DNA of 5,278 nucleotides. It comes from Campylobacteraceae bacterium. Its GTDB lineage: Bacteria > Campylobacterota > Campylobacteria > Campylobacterales > Sulfurovaceae. Under the pieces are notes generated by a model. It ran no database searches. It saw only the letters and a program-made list of their open reading frames with translations, and was not told the DNA's origin. The stretch covers positions 1-5,278 of the forward strand of contig JALVWV010000005.1 of the NCBI GenBank assembly GCA_027023145.1, given 5' to 3'. Each line of letters starts with the position of its first letter. Within the stretch, counting starts at the first letter, position 1. Below are positions 1 through 5,278 of this stretch, piece by piece. The translations under genes and the position numbers were made by a program.

Positions 1-129
1 CTCTTCCTCCTCGGCACTACCGCCACCGGCGGGATGCCGATGCTGGTGGAGCTGGGGATTTTCTTTGACCTGCTGATGGCCATCGTCGTCATCAACCTGC
101 TCCTGCGCAACGAGGAGGTAGCCTTATGA
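1..129 (+). CDS. hyfE: Hydrogenase-4 component E-like membrane subunit, C-terminal end (partial)
   Basis: The window opens inside this gene; the last 42 codons are visible in frame 1, ending at TGA 127-129. The visible peptide has a hydrophobic stretch with TGGMPMLVELGIFFDLLMA, then a second hydrophobic run (IVVINLLL) and a short charged tail (RNEEVAL). A G/P-containing loop followed by a VELGIFFDLL-type helix is typical of the C-terminus of HyfE, the small membrane subunit related to NuoK that sits in the membrane arm of group 4 hydrogenases and related complexes. The stop overlaps the hyfF start (ATGA), so the two are very likely translationally coupled. The identification rests on a short fragment plus the strong context of hyfF, hyfG and hyfI downstream. 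Confidence 0.8.
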   Translation, partial: LFLLGTTATGGMPMLVELGIFFDLLMAIVVINLLLRNEEVAL

Positions 130-1541
130 TGCTTCTGCTTCTGCTCCTTCCGGCTGCGATCATGTTTGTCGCCAGCTTTTTCCTCCACCCAATGGCACGT
201 CGCCTCCTCCCGCTGAGTTCGTTTGCGATTCTCATCCCCATCGTCGAGCTCTTCCGCCTCCCCAAACCATATGCGCTCTGGGGACACGCGCTGATCGCTG
301 ACGACCTCAATACCTACATCCTGCTGGTCTCTTCCATCGTCGGGATCGGCGTCACCCTTGCCCTGATGACCCTTGACAAGCACGTTGTAGTGACACCGCA
401 GGCGATCCGAAGCTTTTACCGCTTCTTCGCCCTGTTCTGGATCGGCCTGACCGTCTCGATCCTTGCTAACCACATGGGGATCTTCTGGATCGGGCTCGAG
501 ATGGCGACCCTCTCGACCGTGTATATGATCAAGACCAGCCGCCAGCCTGCCGCACGCAAGGAAGCGTGGAATTACATGATCGTCGGCGCCATTGCCATTT
601 CGCTTGTCCTCTTCGGGATCATCCTCATCTACGCTTCGGCCAAACCGGTACTCGGAGAAGATGCGATGTATTTCGATGCCCTCCGACTCCATGCCCACAC
701 CATCTCTTCCCCCTATCTGTTTGAGATGGGCTTTGCCATCGCAACGATGGGGATGTTTGTCAAGATGGGGTTCTTCCCCATGAACCTTTGGCTGGCCAAC
801 ATCGAACGGGCGGCCTTCTACCCCATTGCTGCCCTCTTCAGCGGCATTCTTGAAAGTGCCGTGATTGCCGGTTTTTTCCGCTTCAGCCGCATCGCGGAGG
901 TGATCGACCGCAGCCACCTGCTCGGCTATGTGTTTGTTTACACCCTTGTGACGATTTTCATTGTCGCTTTCCTTATCTACCGCTCCAAAGATTTCGTCCG
1001 CCTCTTCAGTCTCTCCGGCGTCGAACACATGGCACTCATCGCCCTTTTCTGGGTCAACGGCGGGACGTTTGCGGCGTTGCTCCACTTTGGGGCACATGCC
1101 TTTCTCAAGCCGGCTCTCTTCCTCTCCACCGGCGTTCTCGAGTCCAGAGGGCGTTATCACATTGCCGGGGCTCTGAGGGGGTATGGAGGCGTACGGGGAA
1201 CGCTGTTCTATTATCTCGTCACCCTGTTTCTCCTCGCGATCATTTCCCTGCCGCCGAGCCCCATGTTTTTCTCGGAGCTCTATGGATTCGGTGCCATGAT
1301 CGATATGGCAGAGCAAAGCCACCACCTCCTCGCCATGATCGGCGCGATCCTGCTGTTATTGATCCTCCTCTCGGTGATCTTTTACCGTTTTGTCACCCTC
1401 TATCAATCGATGAAATACGAAGGGGAAGTCGAGCCCAAGCGGGTCTATGCCAGTGAAGTGGCCGCCCTGAGCCTCTTTGCCCTCGGGCTGGTGGCTCTGT
1501 TGCTGCCGGCCTCCATGACGTTTCTCAGGAGCATCGGATGA
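126..1541 (+). CDS. hyfF: Hydrogenase-4 component F-like, proton-conducting antiporter-type membrane subunit
   Basis: A 471-residue, very hydrophobic protein with about 13-14 predicted membrane segments, related to NuoL/M/N and the Mrp antiporters. By family knowledge it would translocate ions in the membrane arm. Visible family landmarks are E125 in WIGLEMATLSTVYMI (the transmembrane-helix 5 glutamate), K213 in GMFVKMGFFPM (the helix 7 lysine), the SLSGVEHMALI segment with H301, H320/H324/K328 in HFGAHAFLKPALF, and E384 in PPSPMFFSELYGF. The length is slightly shorter than E. coli HyfF (about 525 residues, from memory). The start at 126 is supported by an AGGAGGT site at 113-119, six bases upstream, and by the ATGA overlap with hyfE; a second ATG follows at once at 129. 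Unusually, the family's WLPDAHxxAPxPxSA motif after the helix 7 lysine reads LWLANIERAAFYPIAA here, so the PDAH part is lost. The key charged channel residues remain, so ion transport is still likely. Confidence 0.9.
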   Translation: MMLLLLLLPAAIMFVASFFLHPMARRLLPLSSFAILIPIVELFRLPKPYALWGHALIADDLNTYILLVSSIVGIGVTLALMTLDKHVVVTPQAIRSFYRFFALFWIGLTVSILANHMGIFWIGLEMATLSTVYMIKTSRQPAARKEAWNYMIVGAIAISLVLFGIILIYASAKPVLGEDAMYFDALRLHAHTISSPYLFEMGFAIATMGMFVKMGFFPMNLWLANIERAAFYPIAALFSGILESAVIAGFFRFSRIAEVIDRSHLLGYVFVYTLVTIFIVAFLIYRSKDFVRLFSLSGVEHMALIALFWVNGGTFAALLHFGAHAFLKPALFLSTGVLESRGRYHIAGALRGYGGVRGTLFYYLVTLFLLAIISLPPSPMFFSELYGFGAMIDMAEQSHHLLAMIGAILLLLILLSVIFYRFVTLYQSMKYEGEVEPKRVYASEVAALSLFALGLVALLLPASMTFLRSIG

Positions 1542-2923
1542 CCTCTTCCCGCCTCATCGCACGCTACACCATCGAACATGCCGACCATTTCGAAGTGATC
1601 ACTCGCTACGCCGACACCGCCGAGACCCTCCACCTCCCCAAAGAGGCTCCGATCCTCCCCAGCCTCGCGGCTGAGCATCCAGCAGCCATCTGGTTTGAGC
1701 GGAAGATGCAGGATGATTTCAGCCTTCGGCTGGAGGGGACATGGGACACCCGTCCTCTGGTGCAGCAGGAACATTTCCCTCACAATACGCACCCACTGCT
1801 CACCTCGTTTGATGCGACACAAAGTCTCACCCCAATCTCAGCTCACCCTTACCCATACGAGACGGTTGACGGGGATGGCGTGTTTGAAGTCCCTGTCGGA
1901 CCCATCCATGCCGGGATCATCGAACCGGGTCATTTCCAATTCTTTCAAGCCGGAGAGCGGATTCTCCACCTCGAAGTGCGTCATTTCTACAAACACCGGG
2001 GGATAGAGAAGATGCTTGAGGGAACCGATCCTCTGCATGCCTGGCCGATTGTAGAGCGGATTAGCGGGACAGAGAGCCTCGCGTATCAGATCGCATGGCG
2101 GGACATCCTCCTGCAAGCCACCCGTACCGAGCTCCCCGAATCGTTACGCCGCTACCATGCCTTGCTCCTTGAAATGGAGCGGATCGTCCACCACCTGACC
2201 GATCTGGGCTTCATCCCCAACGATGCCGGATTTGGAGCTGCCCTTGCCATCGCTTCCCGACTCGCCGAGGATGCCCGCCGTCAGCTGAAAACGCTTACCG
2301 GACACCGTTTTGGCTTTGGTGCTGTGCGGCAAGACATCCCGGCTGCTTATGACCCACAGCAACTTCTTGCATGGGTCAAACAATTGGAGCAAGAACTCCA
2401 GACCTTCTCCGACTGGATTCTCGATGTCCCTTCTCTCTGGGATCGTTTCGATACCACCGGCATTCTGAGCCGTGATGATGCCCTCACATATGATGCCATA
2501 GGGGTGGTCGCCCGTGCCAGCGGCCTGCCGCTGGATCGACGGGATACCCCTTGGTACCGAGAACTGGGCTGGGAATGCATCACTGAAACCAGCGGGGATG
2601 TCGCTGCCCGGTTCCTCGTGCGTCTGCGGGAAGTGGCTCAGAGTCTTACCCTTATCCGTCATTTAGCCGAGGATGCCGCACCTGTCAATACAAGATTAGG
2701 CACGATCGAAGATGGCCGCTACGAGGCTTTTGCCGAAAGTCCCCTCGGAGAACTCTATCTGACAGCCGACCTCAAAGGGGGAAGAATCAAACGCTTCTTC
2801 GTCCGCGATCCGAGCTTCGTCAACTGGCAGGTACTCCACCGAATGATGCCGGGCAACATCATCGCCGACTTTCCCTTGATCAACAAAAGCTGTGATTTGA
2901 GTTATGCGGGGAATGATTTGTGA
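1538..2923 (+). CDS. hyfG: Hydrogenase-4 component G-like large subunit (NuoC-NuoD type fusion) lacking the NiFe-binding cysteines
   Basis: A 461-residue cytoplasmic-arm subunit. Residues 1 to about 95 form a reduced NuoC (30 kDa) domain, visible in AAIWFERKMQDDFSLRLEGTWDTRPL. From about residue 118 it is NuoD/large-subunit-like: GPIHAGIIEPGHFQF (121-135), LEVRHFYKHRGIE (145-157), LEMERIVHHLTDLG (211-224), GHRFGFGAVRQD (255-266), and RIKRFFVRDPSFVNW (416-430). In NiFe hydrogenases motif L1 is RxCGxC and L2 is DPCxxC. Here L1 reads RISGTES (174-180), with both cysteines replaced (S176, E179). L2 reads KSCDLSY (450-456), keeping only C452. A Ni-Fe centre therefore cannot be bound in the usual way. 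The protein ends shortly after L2 (AGNDL), without an obvious cleavable extension. The start has an AGGAG site at 1527-1531 and an ATGA overlap with hyfF. It is best viewed as the large subunit of an Ehr/Mbx-type complex with unknown substrate; automated annotation may call it a hydrogenase or a NADH dehydrogenase subunit. Confidence 0.9.
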   Translation: MTSSRLIARYTIEHADHFEVITRYADTAETLHLPKEAPILPSLAAEHPAAIWFERKMQDDFSLRLEGTWDTRPLVQQEHFPHNTHPLLTSFDATQSLTPISAHPYPYETVDGDGVFEVPVGPIHAGIIEPGHFQFFQAGERILHLEVRHFYKHRGIEKMLEGTDPLHAWPIVERISGTESLAYQIAWRDILLQATRTELPESLRRYHALLLEMERIVHHLTDLGFIPNDAGFGAALAIASRLAEDARRQLKTLTGHRFGFGAVRQDIPAAYDPQQLLAWVKQLEQELQTFSDWILDVPSLWDRFDTTGILSRDDALTYDAIGVVARASGLPLDRRDTPWYRELGWECITETSGDVAARFLVRLREVAQSLTLIRHLAEDAAPVNTRLGTIEDGRYEAFAESPLGELYLTADLKGGRIKRFFVRDPSFVNWQVLHRMMPGNIIADFPLINKSCDLSYAGNDL

Positions 2924-2944
2924 ATGAGAGGGTAGAGGGTAGAT

Positions 2945-3052
2945 GGCACATCAGGAGCAGGGACTTTAGTCCCGTTGTTTCGAATTGAAGACTTGATTCA
3001 AAAGCTTCAGCTTTGCTTCACGGGACTGAAGTCCCTACTCCTAAGTGGTGCC
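2945..3052. repeat. Paired inverted REP-like palindromes (BIME-like element 1)
   Basis: Two 23-base arms, 2953-2975 and 3020-3042, are inverted copies of each other with 21 of 23 positions matching. Each arm is itself a palindrome: GGGACTTTAGTCCC (2960-2973) and GGGACTGAAGTCCC (3022-3035). On the minus strand the right palindrome is preceded by GTAG (CTAC at 3035-3038); the left one has GCAG (2957-2960). Outer flanks GGCAC (2945-2949) and GTGCC (3048-3052) extend the symmetry. The 44-base centre holds a small hairpin, AAAGC-TTCA-GCTTT (3001-3014), next to the right arm. A tetranucleotide head plus palindrome, in opposing pairs, is the known layout of REP sequences mobilised by REP-associated transposases (RAYT). 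No transposase is in the window. In RNA it could fold into a long stem or two small stems and affect transcript stability between hyfG and hyfI. Confidence 0.75.
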
Positions 3053-3095
3053 GAACGGATAATATGAAGGACGATATCGTAATGAAAACATATTT

Positions 3096-3101
3096 GGAGG
3101 G
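3096..3101 (+). promoter_or_regulatory. Ribosome binding site of hyfI
   Basis: GGAGGG lies six bases before the ATG at 3108. It is the only strong Shine-Dalgarno match near the gene's 5' end and fixes this start. A strong site fits a gene that, unlike its upstream neighbours, cannot rely on stop/start coupling. Confidence 0.75.
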
Positions 3102-3107
3102 ATCACG

Positions 3108-3617
3108 ATGGTGAGATTTTGGGAACAGCGTGCCAAACGGGGCATTGTGACGGAGCATCCCGAGTGGGAAGAGGAGATGGCTGCGCTGCGCAAGGGGTTG
3201 AAAAAAGGTATTCACAAGCATTTTGCAGGGTCGTTGGCAATCCGAATGGTGGACAGCGGAAGCTGCAACGCCTGCGAAGCAGAGTGCAACGCCCTGAGCA
3301 ACCCCTATTACGCTCTCGAGCGTCTCGGGATCCATTTCGTCGCCAGCCCGCGCCATGCCGATGTGATGCTCCTCAGCGGCGTGATGACCTTCAATATGCT
3401 CCCCCATGTCCTCGATGCCTGGGAGCAAATCCCCGAACCCAAATGGTGCATCACCCTCGGAGACTGCCCTCTCCTAGAAGCTCCCTTCACCCAGACCTAC
3501 GCCATCGAAGGACCCGCCGATACTCATCTCCCTATCCACCATCACATCCCCGGCTGCCCTCCAACACCCGAAGAGATTATCCGGGGGCTTCTGGAGTTTT
3601 TGAAAACATTGGGATAA
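3108..3617 (+). CDS. hyfI: Hydrogenase-4 component I-like small subunit (NuoB family, [4Fe-4S])
   Basis: A 169-residue soluble subunit of the NuoB/HycG/HyfI family, which carries the [4Fe-4S] cluster (equivalent to N2) facing the large subunit. All four expected ligands are visible: C53 and C56 in DSGSCNACEAE, C120 in LGDCPLLE, and C150 in IPGCPPTPEE. Other family features are NPYYALERLGI (65-75), the ADVMLLSG segment (84-91) and the conserved GCPPxPExI end. C60 and C114 are extra cysteines, and H144-H146 form a short histidine run before the last ligand. Residues 1-40 are a charged, helical extension before the Fe-S domain. The gene follows hyfG after a 184-base gap containing a REP-like element, while hyfE, hyfF and hyfG overlap. 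It could be expressed by read-through or from its own promoter. The intact cluster beside a large subunit lacking NiFe ligands argues for an electron-transfer complex that is not a standard hydrogenase. Confidence 0.9.
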   Translation: MVRFWEQRAKRGIVTEHPEWEEEMAALRKGLKKGIHKHFAGSLAIRMVDSGSCNACEAECNALSNPYYALERLGIHFVASPRHADVMLLSGVMTFNMLPHVLDAWEQIPEPKWCITLGDCPLLEAPFTQTYAIEGPADTHLPIHHHIPGCPPTPEEIIRGLLEFLKTLG

Positions 3618-3637
3618 TTTACAAATTTGTTTATCCC
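3611..3637. terminator. Hairpin across the hyfI stop codon, possible bidirectional terminator
   Basis: GGGATAA (3611-3617, including the TAA stop of hyfI) is exactly complementary to TTATCCC (3631-3637). Between them lies the perfect palindrome ACAAATTTGT (3621-3630) after a three-base TTT bulge. It sits between convergent genes, which suits a terminator. No T-run follows the stem on the plus strand, so classical Rho-independent termination is uncertain; it could work together with the adjacent REP-like stems. Confidence 0.4.
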
Positions 3638-3734
3638 GCGTAGGGTGTGCAACAGCACACCTTCCAACGGTAACATTGCAGAGGTATTTTGATAATCGCG
3701 TTGCGATTTGGTGCGCAATTGTGCACCCTACACG
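3638..3734. repeat. Paired inverted REP-like palindromes (BIME-like element 2)
   Basis: The left unit (3640-3661) is GTAG followed by the perfect stem GGTGTGC-AACA-GCACACC. The right unit (3710-3731) is the same kind of unit on the minus strand: the near-palindrome GGTGCGCAATTGTGCACC (3710-3727) followed by CTAC, which is GTAG in reverse. The two arms match at 17 of 22 positions as inverted repeats. The 48-base centre carries a perfect small hairpin, AATCGC-GTT-GCGATT (3694-3708), beside the right arm. The layout equals that of element 1, but the stem sequence differs, so this belongs to a different REP family. It fills almost the whole space between the convergent hyfI and murE and may act as a transcription barrier or RNA-stabilising structure at both 3' ends. 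Confidence 0.75.
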
Positions 3735-3749
3735 AGATGAATGGTTTTG

Positions 3750-5045
3750 TTAGGAATCAACCCCCAACAGCTCCCGTACTACTTCCCGATCATCAAAGGG
3801 GTGCTTGACCCCGGCGATCTCCTGATACTCTTCATCCCCTTTGCCGAGAATCACCAGTATTTCATCCGGATTCAAGCTTTCAAGTGCCATTTTGATTGCC
3901 AAACGTCGATCAGGGACGGCGGTGACGTTCTCTTTGCCGCGCAGCCCCATGAGTATCTCTTCGATGATTTGGATCGGGTCTTCGCTGCGGGGGTTGTCGC
4001 TGGTGACGAAGATCCGGTTGGCAAACCGTCCCGCCTCGGCTCCCATCCGGGGGCGCTTGGTTTTGTCCCGATCGCCTCCAGCTCCGAAAACCACGGTAAT
4101 TTCCTGATCCTTAAGGCTCTCGAGAACATTCCGTATCCCATCATCAGTGTGGGCAAAATCGACGATCACTAGTGGATCCGTACTCACCACCTCCATCCGG
4201 CCACTGACTCCTCCGAAGTTTTCGACCACATCGCACACATCCTGGAGCGGTTTTCCGGTGAGGATCTTGGCTGCTGAGACGGCTGCTGTAAGATTAAAGA
4301 GATTGAAAAAGCCCATGAGGTTGGAGTGAAACGTCGCCTCTTCGTTGAAGTAGCGGATCCCGGCCGTGATGCCGCCTCGCAGCGTGTAGGCAATTACACT
4401 AAACGTCGCCGGAGCATCCACGCCGTAGCTATAAGAATTTTTCGGATTATACTCGATATGCTTGATATCATCTTTGTTGAGGAGCTTGGGGGATTCATCC
4501 GCAAAAAACCGGCTCTTGACCCGGCGATACTCTTCGACGGTACCGTGATAATCGAGATGATCGCTGGTGACGTTGGTGTGAATCTTCAGGGCAAATTCTA
4601 TCCCCTCGATCCGCCCCTGATCGATCGCGTGGGAACTGACCTCCATCACAAAATGGGTGCAGCCGTTCTCACGTGCTCGGTGCATATTGTGCATCGTCTC
4701 GAGGATGGAGGGTGTGGTCATACTCTTTTCGTCCAGACGTACGTCTCCGGCGAAGAATCCCCGTGTTCCCTGAAGGGCACAAGGGGCTTCAAGGTCGTTT
4801 AAAAATGAGTAGAGTAACGCGGCTGTTGTCGTCTTGCCATTGGTACCAGTGATCCCAACCGTTTGCAGGGATTCAAGCTTCCATACCGAGCCAAGCTCCC
4901 TGGGGGTAATGTGCTCGGGTCTCTCCCCGAGGGCTTCATAATAGTGAGCATTCTGAGCTGTCTTGAGGAAAAGTGTCTGCGAATCAATCTCGGCGGTATT
5001 ATCGGTCAGGAATTGATACCCCTGATAGGCAAAAGGGATACGCAC
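3750..5045 (-). CDS. murE: UDP-N-acetylmuramoyl-L-alanyl-D-glutamate--2,6-diaminopimelate ligase
   Basis: A cytoplasmic Mur ligase that uses ATP to add meso-diaminopimelate to UDP-MurNAc-L-Ala-D-Glu during peptidoglycan precursor synthesis. At 431 residues it is shorter than E. coli MurE (495) but similar to Campylobacter and Helicobacter MurE. Domains and motifs: a reduced UDP-sugar-binding N-terminus (1 to about 58, with DSQTLFLKT at 21-29); the P-loop GTNGKTTT (67-74); TTPS (110-113); EVSSHA (135-140); the SDHLDYHGT loop (161-169); K177 in YRRVKSRFF as the likely carbamylated lysine; MGFFNLFN (244-251); GRME (282-285); VDFAHTDDG (295-303); DNPRSEDP (350-357), the signature for DAP rather than lysine; and GKGDEEYQE (401-409). 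The start is GTG at 5045-5043 with an AAGGA site just upstream. Its first base is also the last base of the preceding gene's TAG, so translation is probably coupled. It converges with hyfI. Confidence 0.95.
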   Translation of the reverse strand: MRIPFAYQGYQFLTDNTAEIDSQTLFLKTAQNAHYYEALGERPEHITPRELGSVWKLESLQTVGITGTNGKTTTAALLYSFLNDLEAPCALQGTRGFFAGDVRLDEKSMTTPSILETMHNMHRARENGCTHFVMEVSSHAIDQGRIEGIEFALKIHTNVTSDHLDYHGTVEEYRRVKSRFFADESPKLLNKDDIKHIEYNPKNSYSYGVDAPATFSVIAYTLRGGITAGIRYFNEEATFHSNLMGFFNLFNLTAAVSAAKILTGKPLQDVCDVVENFGGVSGRMEVVSTDPLVIVDFAHTDDGIRNVLESLKDQEITVVFGAGGDRDKTKRPRMGAEAGRFANRIFVTSDNPRSEDPIQIIEEILMGLRGKENVTAVPDRRLAIKMALESLNPDEILVILGKGDEEYQEIAGVKHPFDDREVVRELLGVDS

Positions 5046-5278
5046 TACGCGTCCTTCGGGATAAGCCGGTACAATGCATAAATGTCCTGATCATATACCG
5101 GATCGCCTGCCAGCGAATCGAGATACCCCAACACCATATCATAATAGCCTGCACCAATGAGCCGCTGCATAAAATCGATGAAGTCCTTTTTGGTTGTGAT
5201 CACGACCCTTGTGGAGAACATGGTGTCTTCAAAGGCCTGTTTGAAGTCCCCTTTGTCTTCGACCGACTGGATAAAATC
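5045..5278 (-). CDS. Unrecognised protein, C-terminal end (partial)
   Basis: An open frame runs in from the right edge on the minus strand and ends at TAG (5047-5045), giving 77 visible residues. The start is outside the window. The peptide (starting DFIQSVEDKGDFKQAFED, ending ALYRLIPKDA) is mixed polar and aromatic with likely helical character. It shows no membrane segment, no cysteine and no motif I recognise. It includes a TRVVITTKKDFIDFMQRL segment that could be a strand followed by a helix, and GAGYYDMVLGYLDSL. The stop shares one base with the murE GTG start, so the gene is almost certainly real and co-transcribed with murE. From memory, Campylobacter jejuni has a hypothetical gene (Cj1640) between a nifU-like gene and murE; this could be its counterpart, but I could not check this. 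Confidence 0.7.
   Translation of the reverse strand, partial: DFIQSVEDKGDFKQAFEDTMFSTRVVITTKKDFIDFMQRLIGAGYYDMVLGYLDSLAGDPVYDQDIYALYRLIPKDA

Larger units (their letters stand above)
2924..3107. other. Intergenic gap inside the hyf-like operon
   Basis: This 184-base gap separates hyfG from hyfI, whereas the preceding genes overlap. It begins with a tandem GAGGGTA GAGGGTA (2928-2941), then holds the paired-REP element at 2945-3052 and finally the hyfI leader. There is no room for a hyfH ferredoxin-like subunit and no remnant of one is recognisable. A GATAAT hexamer at 3058-3063 resembles a -10 box, but I see no matching -35 sequence, so no promoter is called. Confidence 0.6.

Noticed and set aside
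1445..1822. Minus-strand frame spanning the hyfF/hyfG junction.
   Set aside because: Both plus-strand genes are clearly real here and coupled by ATGA; the antisense frame shows no family features.
2144..2662. Long minus-strand frame (172 codons) inside hyfG.
   Set aside because: It is antisense to a conserved coding region, has no ribosome binding site of note and no recognisable domain; a by-product of codon bias.
2928..2943. Tandem GAGGGTA repeat after the hyfG stop, considered as a phase-variable tract or regulatory site.
   Set aside because: Only two copies, outside any reading frame or promoter; too short to support a claim.
3119..3643. Long plus-strand frame (174 codons) overlapping hyfI in another frame.
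   Set aside because: Its product is rich in Arg, Pro and Ser with no motif, while the 3108-3617 frame carries all NuoB-family ligands; it is a shadow.
2945..3734. Possible CRISPR array or riboswitch because of repeated palindromic sequence.
   Set aside because: There are only two elements with different sequences, arranged as inverted pairs, not direct repeats with regular spacers; no riboswitch consensus is visible.
3741..4172. Plus-strand frame of 143 codons at the 3' end of murE.
   Set aside because: It is antisense to the DNPRSEDP and GKGDEEYQE regions of murE and has no convincing start signals.
4168..4179. Adjacent ACTAGT and GGATCC sites, as in common vector polylinkers, suggesting a cloning junction.
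   Set aside because: They lie inside the conserved murE frame and encode residues just before VDFAHTDDG, with intact sequence on both sides; a chance occurrence.

Overview
The window looks like chromosomal DNA of a mid-GC member of the Campylobacterota (Sulfurovum/Nitratifractor-like). This rests on the short DAP-type MurE with its compact N-terminus, and on a hydrogenase-4-like operon next to housekeeping genes. No rRNA or other phylogenetic marker is present, so the assignment is an inference.

Layout. Positions 1-3617 (+ strand) hold the distal part of a Hyf-type membrane oxidoreductase operon: the 3' end of hyfE, then hyfF (antiporter-like subunit), hyfG (large subunit, a NuoC/NuoD-type fusion), a 184-bp gap, and hyfI (NuoB-like small subunit). 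hyfE/hyfF and hyfF/hyfG are joined by ATGA stop/start overlaps with good Shine-Dalgarno sites. Positions 3750-5278 (- strand) hold murE and, upstream of it, the C-terminal end of an unrecognised protein. Those two genes overlap by one base (TAGTG). The operons converge between 3618 and 3749.

Main observation. The large subunit has lost the cysteines that hold the Ni-Fe centre: RxCGxC has become RISGTES, and DPCxxC has become KSCDLS. The small subunit keeps all four expected [4Fe-4S] cysteines. The complex is therefore probably not a hydrogenase. It resembles the energy-converting hydrogenase-related (Ehr) or Mbx-type complexes: an electron-transfer arm on an ion-pumping membrane arm, with unknown substrate. 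No hyfH (two-cluster ferredoxin subunit) lies between hyfG and hyfI, where E. coli hyf has it.

Second observation. Two compact inverted-repeat elements flank hyfI, at about 2945-3052 and 3638-3734. Each has two short palindromes facing each other around a 44-48 nt centre. Three of the four carry a GTAG head and the fourth reads GCAG. This is the architecture of paired REP sequences (BIMEs), but the two elements have different stem sequences and so represent two REP families.
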